From Filomicrobium sp. (lineage in GTDB: Bacteria > Pseudomonadota > Alphaproteobacteria > Rhizobiales > Hyphomicrobiaceae), in assembly GCA_021775655.1 (NCBI GenBank), contig JAJFHK010000356.1:1-17501 (forward strand): DNA of 17,501 bases, written 5' to 3'. The position numbers and the translations under genes were made by a program. Numbering within the stretch: the stretch's first letter is position 1; each line of letters opens with the position of its first letter. The notes under the pieces were generated by a model. It saw only the letters and a program-made list of their open reading frames with translations, did no database searches and was not told the origin of the DNA. Below, piece by piece: positions 1-8,214 of this stretch.

Positions 1-2657
1 CCGACCGAGAACAGATTTCGGAAAAACGTCCGGCCTTCGTATGTTTTTCCATCGAGCGAGATTTGCCAGACACCGTCACCGGCTTTCTGCCCCTTCAGCC
101 CGAGCCGGCTAACCAGGTCCAAGGAAAAATTGGGAAATTTAAACTGTCTCGCCCGCCACTCGCTATCGAGTACGACTTCGCCTTCGATTGCAATATCCGA
201 GCCGGTAATACGCAGGTTGGAAAGCGTTTTACCACCACCATTGCCGGCATCAACCACGTCAAAATCCAGAAACGCTTCTCGTCCAGCAGGCTTTTGCCAC
301 CCGATCGTTCTGAGTGACAGAACGGCCGGCGTCAGGTCGGCCCGTACATTCACGGACTGCCCGCTCTGGCCCGCGTTTTGAATCGTCAGCTCGACCGGCA
401 CATCGCCGACCAAAAACTCATCGAGTTCGATACCGAGATGCTTTCGGTCAGCACCATCGATTTTAGCGGTTAATCGGGCAGGTGGCTGATCACCGTCATC
501 ATCTCCCTTGATGCGCTGCCAGTTGACCTTGGCGAGCACCCCCTTGATCAGCACTTCGCCCTTCACTTCGACCGACTGTGGCGCGGCGTGTACATCAAGG
601 CTGGCCCCTTTGATGTCTTCGCCATTAAGCACCCCGCTGATCAGCCCTTCGCTAAGATGTGCCTTGATGTCGTAGCCAATGTCCTCCGCAGCGACCGTGC
701 GGGCCAATGGGAATCCAATCACGGCCTCTCCGGAAACCTTGCCTCTAACACCGGATGGCAATTTTTCATTGTCCATGGCCTGGGCAAGCACCGGTGTCTC
801 AAACACTTTACCGATTGCTCTTGCAGGGCCTTCAAATGTGAAGGTCGTCTGGCCTGACGGCGCAGAGCCAAGCATACCAGACCCAATAAATTGACCGTTG
901 CGCATTTGAATTTGAGCTGCATCAACATCCATCAATGCTTCAGGCACGGTCACTTCAAGTGTTTCATTCTCAAATCGCGCGAGCGCGCGCGGTGCTAACA
1001 TTGTCGGCATTCCCGCAAGTGCAGCGAACACCACATTTTCGGCTTCCATCGCAACGACAAACCGTGCGTCGCCGGCCTGACCCTGCGCGGGGGGGAGATG
1101 CCGCCCGCGCAAATAGATTATCGTACCAGCGCTCACCTGACCGCCACGAACATTTTCGCTGACCCAGATCCGCCCTGCACTCGCCAGATCACGCGGCCAA
1201 AGTGCAGCTAGCTGACTAACAGGCATCCCGGAGAAACCGCCTTCAAACTTGGCGCCGGGTACCGCGCCAGCGTCGATTTCCCCTGTGAGCTTGATGCTTC
1301 CGCCAGCAAGGTCGAAATTCAAATCTTCGATCAAAAGCCGCCGCTCGGAAGTATCAAATCGACCACGTGAATAGCCGGAACGAAGCGCGACAGCTCCGGC
1401 ATCCGAAGCAGGATCCCCCAACACGGCTGGAGCCGCACGAACTTCAAAGTCCCAGTCCGACTGTGGCTGCACGCCGCCATCGACAACATTGGCAGCACCA
1501 CTCAGAAGCAGGCTCGTATCTCCACTTTGCACCGTTGATGGCTTCAGCTCTACTCGCTGCGCCTTCGGATCGTAGATAAAATTCAGTACACCAGCATCAA
1601 CCGTCAGGAGTGCCCCTTGAACCCCCTTCGGTCGCAGTTTAGTTCCAGAAACCTCAACCGCCATCTCGCTGGCAATCAGCTGCCCTGCCGCGCTGAATTC
1701 AGCGCTGATATCTGCAGACATCGGCGCATCAAACAAACTAAGAAAATCCGCACCAGGTATAGCTGCAGCGATCTGGCGGGGCACAACATCGCGAATGGCT
1801 GTCGAAACTGAAACAGCACGTCCGTCCCCGGGATCCTCGAAGCGCAACGATGCCGTCCAGATTCTTCCAGCCGAAGATACTCTAGCCGCCCCCGAGACAA
1901 CGCTTCGATCACTGCGCCTCTCAACATCAACCAGCAATCTTGGTACTTGCCAGTAACTTGTACTCCCCTCGGCATCCAACACGACAGTCGCGTTTCGCAA
2001 GCCGACTTCGCGTAGCGTCGATACGCTGCCAACGTCGCGTGTATACTGCGAAGTCGCAGCAATAATACCTGCGAGATCAACCGTTCCCGAGCCCGACTGT
2101 CGAGTTGGTTCGCGGCCGGAGGCGACTTCACCAGCCGGCAAGTTCGTTTCGCCTGATGCAAAGTCCAGCGACAAGCCGCCACCGCGCGTATATGTTAGCG
2201 AAATTCGCGGCTCGATCAGCTCAACACGTTCTGGGGCGGCGTTGAGCCCCCATAATGAACCTGCGCTCAGCCCGATCGCGGCCTGCGGTGCAGAGACCAC
2301 CACTTCGCCATCGGTTTCGCGAAGGCGCAAATCCCTGAGCCGTAGCTCCAATCCTCCCGATTCCGCCAGCGTAAGTATGACGTCGCCGAACGTTGTCGAT
2401 AACCCGGGTAACCCTTGATCGATCCCCTGCCGGATCGAATCGGCAAGAAAATTGACGCTGACCGGCCCCTGCTGCAATCGAAAGTATCCGATGCCAGCTG
2501 CTAGGCCAAAAAGGATTGCGAGCGGCAAGACGACCATGCTTACGAACCCGACGCAGATGCGCCGTATCGACGAATCCCCTTGCACCGCCGCCGATGACAC
2601 AGCCGCTGCAGGCTGACCAGACCGCTGCTTGACGCCGGCGCGGCCTCTTGAACTCAT
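1..2657 (-). CDS. AsmA/DUF3971-like large envelope protein (5' part, runs off the left edge)
   Basis: Reading the minus strand from an ATG at 2657-2655 gives one frame open for about 885 codons, with no stop before the window edge, so the C-terminus is missing. Residues about 35-57 form one hydrophobic membrane anchor after a basic, Ala/Ser-rich cytoplasmic tail. The rest is beta-rich, with phrases such as ELRLRDLRLRETDGEVVVSA and SLWGLNAAPERVELIEPRI, the style of the DUF3971/AsmA-like (YhdP-related) proteins of Hyphomicrobiales. Members of this superfamily form long beta-grooves spanning the periplasm and are linked to phospholipid transport or outer-membrane homeostasis. The role here is inferred from the family. 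An in-frame TTG at 2675 is an alternative start, and an in-frame TAA lies just upstream of it. The gene is divergent from the peroxiredoxin gene. I am confident of the ORF and fairly confident of the family. Confidence 0.82.
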   Translation of the reverse strand, partial: MSSRGRAGVKQRSGQPAAAVSSAAVQGDSSIRRICVGFVSMVVLPLAILFGLAAGIGYFRLQQGPVSVNFLADSIRQGIDQGLPGLSTTFGDVILTLAESGGLELRLRDLRLRETDGEVVVSAPQAAIGLSAGSLWGLNAAPERVELIEPRISLTYTRGGGLSLDFASGETNLPAGEVASGREPTRQSGSGTVDLAGIIAATSQYTRDVGSVSTLREVGLRNATVVLDAEGSTSYWQVPRLLVDVERRSDRSVVSGAARVSSAGRIWTASLRFEDPGDGRAVSVSTAIRDVVPRQIAAAIPGADFLSLFDAPMSADISAEFSAAGQLIASEMAVEVSGTKLRPKGVQGALLTVDAGVLNFIYDPKAQRVELKPSTVQSGDTSLLLSGAANVVDGGVQPQSDWDFEVRAAPAVLGDPASDAGAVALRSGYSRGRFDTSERRLLIEDLNFDLAGGSIKLTGEIDAGAVPGAKFEGGFSGMPVSQLAALWPRDLASAGRIWVSENVRGGQVSAGTIIYLRGRHLPPAQGQAGDARFVVAMEAENVVFAALAGMPTMLAPRALARFENETLEVTVPEALMDVDAAQIQMRNGQFIGSGMLGSAPSGQTTFTFEGPARAIGKVFETPVLAQAMDNEKLPSGVRGKVSGEAVIGFPLARTVAAEDIGYDIKAHLSEGLISGVLNGEDIKGASLDVHAAPQSVEVKGEVLIKGVLAKVNWQRIKGDDDGDQPPARLTAKIDGADRKHLGIELDEFLVGDVPVELTIQNAGQSGQSVNVRADLTPAVLSLRTIGWQKPAGREAFLDFDVVDAGNGGGKTLSNLRITGSDIAIEGEVVLDSEWRARQFKFPNFSLDLVSRLGLKGQKAGDGVWQISLDGKTYEGRTFFRNLFSV

Positions 2658-3067
2658 GCGCTTACGGAGTTTCAAGAATTGTGACCTTTAGCGCTGGGGG
2701 CGGCACCCGCCCCGGTATGACACCGAAACCGATGAGCCCGGAAACCCTTAACCCGACAACCAAGACGCAAACGGCCCAAGACCGGAACTGGTCCTCGCAC
2801 CGGAGTGTGGCCGCCCATCTTCGATAACGCACGCACCGCAAAACTTGATAACCCTTCGCTCACAAAAACTGCACAGACTCCAACTAGCCACGCAGCGCGA
2901 CGAATTTGTGAACAACTCCTCCTCCGCTTCGATTGGGCGAGCTTCCAGCCATTGCGGAGAACTATTTAACGAGGTGAGATCGTATAGTCGCGGCCGTACT
3001 TCAAGACAACTCAAACGGCACTGGCATCATAAGCTGCGAAAATCAAACAATAAAAGGTTCTTTAAAC
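2658..3067. other. 410-nt intergenic region between divergent AsmA-like and bcp genes
   Basis: This stretch should carry the promoters of the two divergent genes. Open frames on both strands here (for example 2748-3014 minus and 2845-3123 plus) have no convincing ribosome-binding site or protein-like composition and were not called. The right half, from about 2850, is more AT-rich than the left. I saw no strong -35/-10 pair, no tRNA and no stable hairpin with a T-run. The bcp ribosome-binding site AAAGG lies at 3053-3057, 10 nt before its ATG. Confidence 0.5.
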
Positions 3068-3535
3068 ATGGTTGCAGTGGGCAAAAAAGCTCCCAATATC
3101 AAACTCTCCGACGCCAATGGTGAACTTGTGGAAGTGTCAAAACTGAAGGGAACAACGGTTGTCGTCTATTTTTATCCAAAAGACGACACCTCCGGCTGCA
3201 CCAAGGAAGCCATCGACTTCACAACCCATATGGACGACTTCGATGCATCTGGCGCAGTCGTCCTCGGCATCTCGCCGGATTCAGAGAAAAGCCACAAGAA
3301 ATTTGCCGACAAGCATGGCCTGGGCGTCCGTTTGCTCGCTGACACCGAAAAGAAGGCTGCCGAGGCCTACGAAGTGTGGGTCGAAAAATCCATGTATGGA
3401 AGGAAGTACATGGGTGTCGAACGGGCCACCTTTTTGATCGATAAATCTGGCAAGGTCGCCAGAATCTGGCGAAAAGTGAAGGTTCCAGGGCACGTTGCTG
3501 AGGTTCTGGCGGCCGTGAAGGAAATCGGTGCCTAA
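3068..3535 (+). CDS. bcp: Thioredoxin-dependent thiol peroxidase, Bcp/PrxQ family (1-Cys form)
   Basis: The protein has 155 residues, the usual Bcp/PrxQ length. The family reduces hydrogen peroxide and organic hydroperoxides in the cytoplasm, with electrons usually from thioredoxin. The peroxidatic site is plain: YFYPKDDTSGCTKEA, with Cys44 preceded by the Thr41 and Pro37 expected in the fold. The C-terminal part has the R-x-TFLID-x-G-x-V strand pattern of the family. The resolving cysteine that many Bcp proteins carry five residues after the first is Ile49 here, and Cys44 is the only cysteine in the protein. The enzyme must therefore work as a 1-Cys peroxiredoxin, resolved by a partner thiol. 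The start is ATG with AAAGG 10 nt upstream. The gene is followed by a 191-nt gap before the bactofilin gene, with no clear terminator. Confidence 0.95.
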   Translation: MVAVGKKAPNIKLSDANGELVEVSKLKGTTVVVYFYPKDDTSGCTKEAIDFTTHMDDFDASGAVVLGISPDSEKSHKKFADKHGLGVRLLADTEKKAAEAYEVWVEKSMYGRKYMGVERATFLIDKSGKVARIWRKVKVPGHVAEVLAAVKEIGA

Positions 3536-3726
3536 AAAGGCCACTGTTTGCCTCATAGTTCCGCAACCCGCCAGTCGATTGGAACTTCTCCGATCGTTCG
3601 CGTGACGTCTGTTGGCAACTGTGCTAACTGCGCTCTAGGACGTGGGTCGTTGCAGATTGGGTGTAGCCTTGCGATCAATCCGACATTGCCGGTCTGTAGC
3701 TGGGTTTATTGGAGGTCGAGTAAATC

Positions 3727-4215
3727 ATGCTGCCAAACTTCAAGAAAAATGAAGCAGAAATGCCAAAGCCACCTGCGCCTCCGGCACAGGCTCCCATTCA
3801 GAATTCTACGACACTGGCCTCAACGCGCCCTGGTGATCGCATGCCCCCGTCTGTCATCGGACCAGACTTGACGATTACCGGCAATCTTTCATCGGAAGGC
3901 CAGGTTCAGATCGACGGCCGCGTCGAAGGCGATATTCGCGGCACCCACATCATCGTTGGCGAGCGCGCCCACATCACCGGCGGCATCATCGCTGAAGAAG
4001 TCGTTGTCCGCGGGCACGTAATGGGCTCGGTGCGTGGTAAGCGCGTCATGCTGCAGGCACAAAGCCATGTTGAAGGCGACATTTATCACAAGGCACTTGC
4101 CATTGAGCAGGGCGCGTTCTTCGAGGGCAAGTCACGTCGTAGCGAAGATCCCGTGGCCGCTGCGGCAACGGCAGAAAAACCACCAATGATCGCCCCTGTA
4201 CCCGAAGTATCCTGA
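3727..4215 (+). CDS. Bactofilin (polymer-forming cytoskeletal protein)
   Basis: The protein has 162 residues. A Pro/Ala-rich disordered N-terminus (about 1-43) and a disordered C-terminal tail (from about 135) flank a bactofilin (DUF583) core of short beta turns: SVIGPDLTITGNLSSEGQVQ, IDGRVEGDIRG, VGERAHITGGIIAEEVVVRG and HVEGDIYHKALAIEQGAFFEG. Bactofilins assemble without nucleotide into filaments that act in cell shape, stalk or pole organisation and peptidoglycan patterning. GGAGG at 3711-3715 lies 11 nt before the ATG. No M23 peptidase gene, a frequent partner of bactofilins, lies within the window on either side. The gene ends in a good intrinsic terminator and may be expressed alone or as read-through from bcp. 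Confidence 0.95.
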   Translation: MLPNFKKNEAEMPKPPAPPAQAPIQNSTTLASTRPGDRMPPSVIGPDLTITGNLSSEGQVQIDGRVEGDIRGTHIIVGERAHITGGIIAEEVVVRGHVMGSVRGKRVMLQAQSHVEGDIYHKALAIEQGAFFEGKSRRSEDPVAAAATAEKPPMIAPVPEVS

Positions 4216-4224
4216 CGCTGCGAG

Positions 4225-4240
4225 TGTCGGAGCACCGACA
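4225..4240. repeat. Small inverted repeat between the bactofilin stop and its terminator
   Basis: TGTCGG-agca-CCGACA forms a perfect 6-bp stem with a 4-nt loop, 9 nt after the bactofilin stop codon and 18 nt before the terminator stem. It has no T-run of its own. It may act as a 3'-UTR stabilising element, but that is inference. Confidence 0.5.
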
Positions 4241-4258
4241 GCCACGGACGCATTGATG

Positions 4259-4291
4259 GCCCCGGACCGTTCTATCGGTGCGGGGCTTTTT
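4259..4291 (+). terminator. Rho-independent terminator after the bactofilin gene
   Basis: GCCCCG (4259-4264) pairs with CGGGGC (4281-4286). After a G/G mismatch, ACCG (4266-4269) pairs with CGGT (4276-4279) around a 6-nt loop. Five T residues follow at 4287-4291. The polarity fits the plus-strand bactofilin gene. The other strand has no U-run after the stem, and the convergent ATPase gene ends only a few bases away at 4296. Confidence 0.88.
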
Positions 4292-4295
4292 AATC

Positions 4296-6932
4296 CTAAA
4301 AATCGGCGTCTGGACGCCAGGATGAGAGTTCCAGCCGCGTTCCGCCGAGGGCTGAGAATATCGGCTCACGGCATGTCAGCACCACCACCTGATGCTGAGA
4401 GGCTGCTTCGCGTAACCCTCCAAACATCTGCTGGATTCTTTCCGCATCGCTATAAACCAGCGGATCGTCGAAAATGACCGGCAATGCTTCACCGCTATCG
4501 GCAATCAACTTCGCATAGGCCAACCGAACGATAAGCCCGAGCTGCTCTTGCGTACCGTCGCTTAGCATATCGATTGATTCAACGTTGCGCCCGTGTCGCT
4601 TGAGACCCTCCAGCCAGAAGCCTTCCGCAAATTGCGCGTGCGCCGAACCGAAGACAGCCGAGAGGTAGGGCCCAACCCGCTTCTGCAATGGGGCAAGAAG
4701 ACGCTCACGAGCCTTTTCGCGAGCCTCATCCATGGCTTCCAGTAAGAGGTTCAACGCATCGACCTCAGCTTCAAATTCGGCTACGTCTCCAGCAGCACGT
4801 TGCAGTTCACCTTCCAACTCTGCAACGCGCCGGCCAAGACCTGTGTCGCCAGCCATTTCGATGCGGGCACTGGCAGCCGACATCGCCTCGCGCAGGCGGC
4901 TGGCTTCCTGACGTGCTTCTTCAAGCGCCTTCGCTGCTTGGCTTGCTCGATCACTCAACTCCGTCAGCGCATCGCCGTCGGGGAGCACTTCCTCCAGGGC
5001 CGTCAAGGTTCGCACTGAGTCGCCCAGCTTCTCATCGGCCGCCCTGGCGCCTGCTTCAAACTTTAGGGCGACTTCCTCGCGATTGTCCTGCGATCCCAAC
5101 AGCCGTTCGAGTTCTTCGATCCTCTGACGCCGTGCCGACACAGTTGTCTGCACGACGCCGAGGGCTGCAGCGCTGGACTTAAGCGCAGCAGCGCATTCAG
5201 GGTAAGCCTTCCGTGCGGCCTCAAGCTCCGTTGCAACGAACTGCAGGCGCTCGGATACTTCCTCAGTTGACAATTCACCAAATTCGCCGTGTGCGGCTTC
5301 TTCACATTGGCCGAGTTGATTTTCAAGGTCGGCCACGTCAGAGCGCAATGAGGCCGCTCCGTCAGGCGCGAGCCCGCGCAGTTCCGCAATGGCAGAAGCC
5401 AGCCGCCGGTCGCGTTTTTGCCGCTCAGAGAAAAGCTCCAACGCTTCCGCCATATCCGCTGCAACCAATTCTCGCAATAGCTCATCCCGCTCGACCAACA
5501 AAGCTTGCGAGCGTGCCACCAGTTCTTCGCGCCCCTCACCGTCACCCGGTGCAATTTCGACGCGGCCGATACCTGGAATTTCGAGGACAAGAGACTCGCG
5601 CGCACGCAGGCTCGAACCATCGGCCAGCGCTTCACCCCTAAGAAAGATCTGCTGCTTCGCGCCTGCCTCGTAACTAACTTGCACCGTAGGGCTCTCGGCC
5701 GAAATCCGGCCTTCAGCAAGCTGATGCTGATTGTTTACCCGTTGTAGCCTATCGATCCGCTCAGATGTTACCGGATCAGAACGCATGCGTTCTGTCTCAG
5801 CGGCAATCTCCCGATCGAGCCGCTCTGCACCCTCAAGGACCCGAGATTTCGCTTCGAGCCGCGCGACAATCTCCAATCGGCCTTTGACCAACTGCAATTT
5901 GTGCTCTTCTTCGCGCAGCCGTTCACCATCAGTCCGCGATTTGTCATAGGCCGACTGCGCCACTTCCGCCGCCTGCCGCAGCTCCGACAGTTGCGCTTCT
6001 TCCCCACAAACGCCGTCTGTCAGTTCAGCCAGACGGGCGATCTTGGCGCGGAAGTCAGCGAGTGCTGACTGCGCAGTTTTTTGTTCATTCGTGCAGAACT
6101 GGACAGCTTCCTTCGCTTGGCGAACGCGCAGGCGTTGCCGCTCCGCTTCTTCACGAGCATCTACCGAAGCTTTCGCTTTCTCTTGCAACGCCGCAATTTG
6201 GGGCGCGTCCCCGACTTGAACTAACCGGGCCTGCAGTGCATCGAGTTCGGCCTGCGTACTCACGACGGCTTCAAGCGCGTCATTTTCGACGTCAAATTGC
6301 TTTTGTAGATCCGCCTGGCGCTCCAATGCCGCAGCGTATCGGCCACCCTTTTTCGCGCCGCGCTTTGTGACAAGCTCGTCCAGCTGTTCCTGAGCGCGCG
6401 CGCGCACCGCATCGGCAGTGCCACTCCCGACCATTGTGCCAACTTCAGACTCGATCGCCGCCATTAACGCACCACGTTCACCGCGAACGTCTGGCTGCGG
6501 TGCCTGCAGCGATTCTTTTTGGCCGACCCATACGAGGCCATGCGCACCGAAACCGGATGCATTGCGCTCAAGCATTTCCGTCAACAGTTCGTCGGCTTCG
6601 CTGTTGCGCGCAACGATTGCATCTTTTGCCAAGTCGACAAGCTGCGCACGCGGCCCCTTGCCGTAGCGTTTGGTTATCCGCCACGCCTCGCCGCCAAGTT
6701 CAAATTCCGCTTCGATCAGTGGTTGCCCGCCCGAATACGGCGTCAGCCGCTCCACATCTTTGCTTTTCGATGTGTGCTTGACGCCGAGCACCAACCGCAG
6801 GGCTCGAAACAATGTCGACTTGCCCAGCTCATTTGGGCCCGCCAACACATCGAGACCGCCAGAAAACCCCTCAATGGCAACCGGCTTATCGAACCGGCCA
6901 ACTTCACGAACACGCAACGCATTGATCTTCAT
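4296..6932 (-). CDS. YhaN/SbcC-like AAA (ABC-class) coiled-coil ATPase
   Basis: The protein has 878 residues. The N-terminus carries a Walker A GPNELGKST (32-40) inside the typical SMC/Rad50-type opening. The C-terminus carries the signature LSDGTQEQ (790-797), Walker B LPVIFDD (817-823) and a D-loop-like stretch after it. Residues about 175-400 and 470-740 are rich in Glu/Arg/Ala/Leu and read as two coiled-coil arms. There is no CxxC zinc hook at the turn. Instead a short beta-rich, Gly/Pro-containing segment (about 411-465, with LEIPGIGRVEIAPG) interrupts the arms, which points to the YhaN type rather than true SbcC/Rad50. The start overlaps the stop of the nuclease gene as ATGA at 6929-6932, implying translational coupling and a nuclease-ATPase complex for DNA-end processing or repair. 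Function is inferred from family and context. Confidence 0.9.
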   Translation of the reverse strand: MKINALRVREVGRFDKPVAIEGFSGGLDVLAGPNELGKSTLFRALRLVLGVKHTSKSKDVERLTPYSGGQPLIEAEFELGGEAWRITKRYGKGPRAQLVDLAKDAIVARNSEADELLTEMLERNASGFGAHGLVWVGQKESLQAPQPDVRGERGALMAAIESEVGTMVGSGTADAVRARAQEQLDELVTKRGAKKGGRYAAALERQADLQKQFDVENDALEAVVSTQAELDALQARLVQVGDAPQIAALQEKAKASVDAREEAERQRLRVRQAKEAVQFCTNEQKTAQSALADFRAKIARLAELTDGVCGEEAQLSELRQAAEVAQSAYDKSRTDGERLREEEHKLQLVKGRLEIVARLEAKSRVLEGAERLDREIAAETERMRSDPVTSERIDRLQRVNNQHQLAEGRISAESPTVQVSYEAGAKQQIFLRGEALADGSSLRARESLVLEIPGIGRVEIAPGDGEGREELVARSQALLVERDELLRELVAADMAEALELFSERQKRDRRLASAIAELRGLAPDGAASLRSDVADLENQLGQCEEAAHGEFGELSTEEVSERLQFVATELEAARKAYPECAAALKSSAAALGVVQTTVSARRQRIEELERLLGSQDNREEVALKFEAGARAADEKLGDSVRTLTALEEVLPDGDALTELSDRASQAAKALEEARQEASRLREAMSAASARIEMAGDTGLGRRVAELEGELQRAAGDVAEFEAEVDALNLLLEAMDEAREKARERLLAPLQKRVGPYLSAVFGSAHAQFAEGFWLEGLKRHGRNVESIDMLSDGTQEQLGLIVRLAYAKLIADSGEALPVIFDDPLVYSDAERIQQMFGGLREAASQHQVVVLTCREPIFSALGGTRLELSSWRPDADF

Positions 6933-8062
6933 GCACCCCCCGCCGCCTCACGCCGCATCAGGACAGCGAGGCGCGTTAACGCAGCGGCAGCAATAGGCTG
7001 GCGTGCATCATCATCGTCGCCGGCGATAATGCCAAGGCTCCTTGCTGCTTCGCCAAGTTCCTCACTGGCAGAAAACAGACCGAGGTCATCATCATCGGCA
7101 CGTGGTAACAACGCCGACGTATCAACCTCCAGATACTGAACCTTTGCTTCGAGATCACCACACCAGCGCTCAACCTCAGCGAAATCTTCAAGACGCAACC
7201 GGCCGAAAATGCGCAATCGCAAAACAAGACTGCCGGGATCGCTCACCAAGCCTGCAAGCTCGCGCGCGATACCTGCAAGATCTGCCACGCTCGAAATTTC
7301 AAGTTCTCGCTTGACCCACACGAAAGCTGCGCTGTCGACAACCTGCACCTCGGGACTACCACCACTATCAGGCAGGCTAACAGCAAGAACCGATCCCGGT
7401 GCGTTGTCCGGATACCTGTCGGGCTCAGGTGTACCAGCATACCAGGTCCGCGCGTTGATCTTCGCCGAGCCATGCCAGTCGCCAAGCGCCATATATGCGA
7501 GCCGGGCTTTCGACGCCCGATCCGGATCGATCGACACCGCGCTCTCTTCACCGCTGCCAAACCCCTTGATCGAACCATGAGCAAGGCCGATACGCATCGC
7601 ACCCGAAGGCGATTCCGCAACATCCATCCATGCCGTTGGGTCACTTGCGACGCTGCGCGCTGTTAGGGGTGCGGGCAGGACAAAAACACTCGGCTCGACC
7701 TCGACCACGTCCGGCGTATCGAGAATTCGAACGTTATCGGGCAGGCGTTCAGCTCTCAGCCGCGCCCAGACCCCCTGGGCCCGCGCCGGATCGTGGTTGC
7801 CTGGAAGCAGCCACCAAGTCAGACGGTGTGCTTGCTCCATGCGATGAATGGGTTGCATCAGCGTCTTGAGTGGGACGCTTTGCGCGTCATAGATATCTCC
7901 AGCAACCAAGACATGGCGCGCATCGTGTTCTTGCGCGATTGCCGCTATACGGTCGATGACCGCAAGGCGGGCACCTTCAAGCCGACCGGCCACCCGCTCC
8001 TCGAAATTTCGGAATGGCTTGCCGATCTGCCAATCGGACGTATGAATGAAGCGAAACGTCAA
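6929..8062 (-). CDS. Mre11/SbcD/YhaO-like metallophosphoesterase (DNA repair exonuclease)
   Basis: I place the start at TTG 8062-8060, because AGGAGG lies 8 nt upstream and the product then opens directly with the first strand, TFRFIHTSDW. This gives 377 aa. A GTG at 8110 would add 16 residues but has no good ribosome-binding site. Calcineurin-type metal motifs are present in order: SDWQ (Asp10, Gln12), GDIYD (55-59), GNHD (88-91), AHGS (His162) and GDWHG (His197). The first motif is normally D-x-H in SbcD/Mre11, but here the histidine is Gln. The C-terminal part (about 240-377) is less conserved and presumably binds the ATPase. With the overlapping ATPase gene it should form a Mre11-Rad50-like complex acting on DNA ends. 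The reaction is inferred from the family. Confidence 0.88.
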   Translation of the reverse strand: MTFRFIHTSDWQIGKPFRNFEERVAGRLEGARLAVIDRIAAIAQEHDARHVLVAGDIYDAQSVPLKTLMQPIHRMEQAHRLTWWLLPGNHDPARAQGVWARLRAERLPDNVRILDTPDVVEVEPSVFVLPAPLTARSVASDPTAWMDVAESPSGAMRIGLAHGSIKGFGSGEESAVSIDPDRASKARLAYMALGDWHGSAKINARTWYAGTPEPDRYPDNAPGSVLAVSLPDSGGSPEVQVVDSAAFVWVKRELEISSVADLAGIARELAGLVSDPGSLVLRLRIFGRLRLEDFAEVERWCGDLEAKVQYLEVDTSALLPRADDDDLGLFSASEELGEAARSLGIIAGDDDDARQPIAAAALTRLAVLMRREAAGGA

Positions 8063-8070
8063 AGTGCCGA

Positions 8071-8076
8071 CCTCCT
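8071..8076 (-). promoter_or_regulatory. Ribosome-binding site that decides the nuclease start
   Basis: The plus-strand bases CCTCCT read AGGAGG on the minus strand, a perfect anti-SD match 8 nt before the TTG at 8062-8060. No other candidate start of this gene has a comparable site. Confidence 0.75.
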
Positions 8077-8108
8077 GCGCCCCATCTGACGCGCCGAATC
8101 TATTTGGC

Positions 8109-8126
8109 ACAAAGTTCTCACTTTGT
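8109..8126. promoter_or_regulatory. Inverted repeat in the divergent nuclease / FAD-oxidase promoter region
   Basis: ACAAAGT-tctc-ACTTTGT is a perfect 7-bp inverted repeat with a 4-nt spacer. It overlaps a direct repeat GTTCTC at 8114-8119 and 8125-8130, spaced 11 bp or one helical turn. It lies 47 nt upstream of the nuclease TTG and about 90 nt upstream of the FAD-oxidase ATG, a fitting place for a shared operator. No regulator is known from the window. Confidence 0.45.
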
Positions 8127-8214
8127 TCTCGTGAAAGTCAAGTTGAGTTTTCCGCTTTTCGACAGCTCATTGCCGTTGAAATGCAGAGGAGCAACCATCG
8201 CAAGTTGAGACCAA

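Noticed and set aside
1676..2182. 168-aa minus-strand open frame
   Set aside because: It is an alternate frame inside the AsmA-like gene, which reads continuously through this stretch with family-like sequence.
2748..3123. Open frames on both strands in the 2658-3067 gap
   Set aside because: No ribosome-binding sites, low-complexity basic/Ser composition and overlap with the bcp start; no protein-like features.
3536..3560. Terminator after bcp
   Set aside because: Only a 4-bp AGGC/GCCT stem with no T-run; too weak.
4688..5182. 164-aa plus-strand open frame
   Set aside because: Antisense shadow of the YhaN-like ATPase; composition (Pro/Arg/His-rich) reflects the GC-rich reverse frame.
4300..6900. 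True SbcC/Rad50 with zinc hook
   Set aside because: No CxxC motif occurs at the coiled-coil turn; isolated cysteines at about residues 280 and 309 are not a hook.
6519..7139. 206-aa plus-strand open frame spanning the nuclease-ATPase junction
   Set aside because: Antisense to two well-supported genes, with no motif and no ribosome-binding site.
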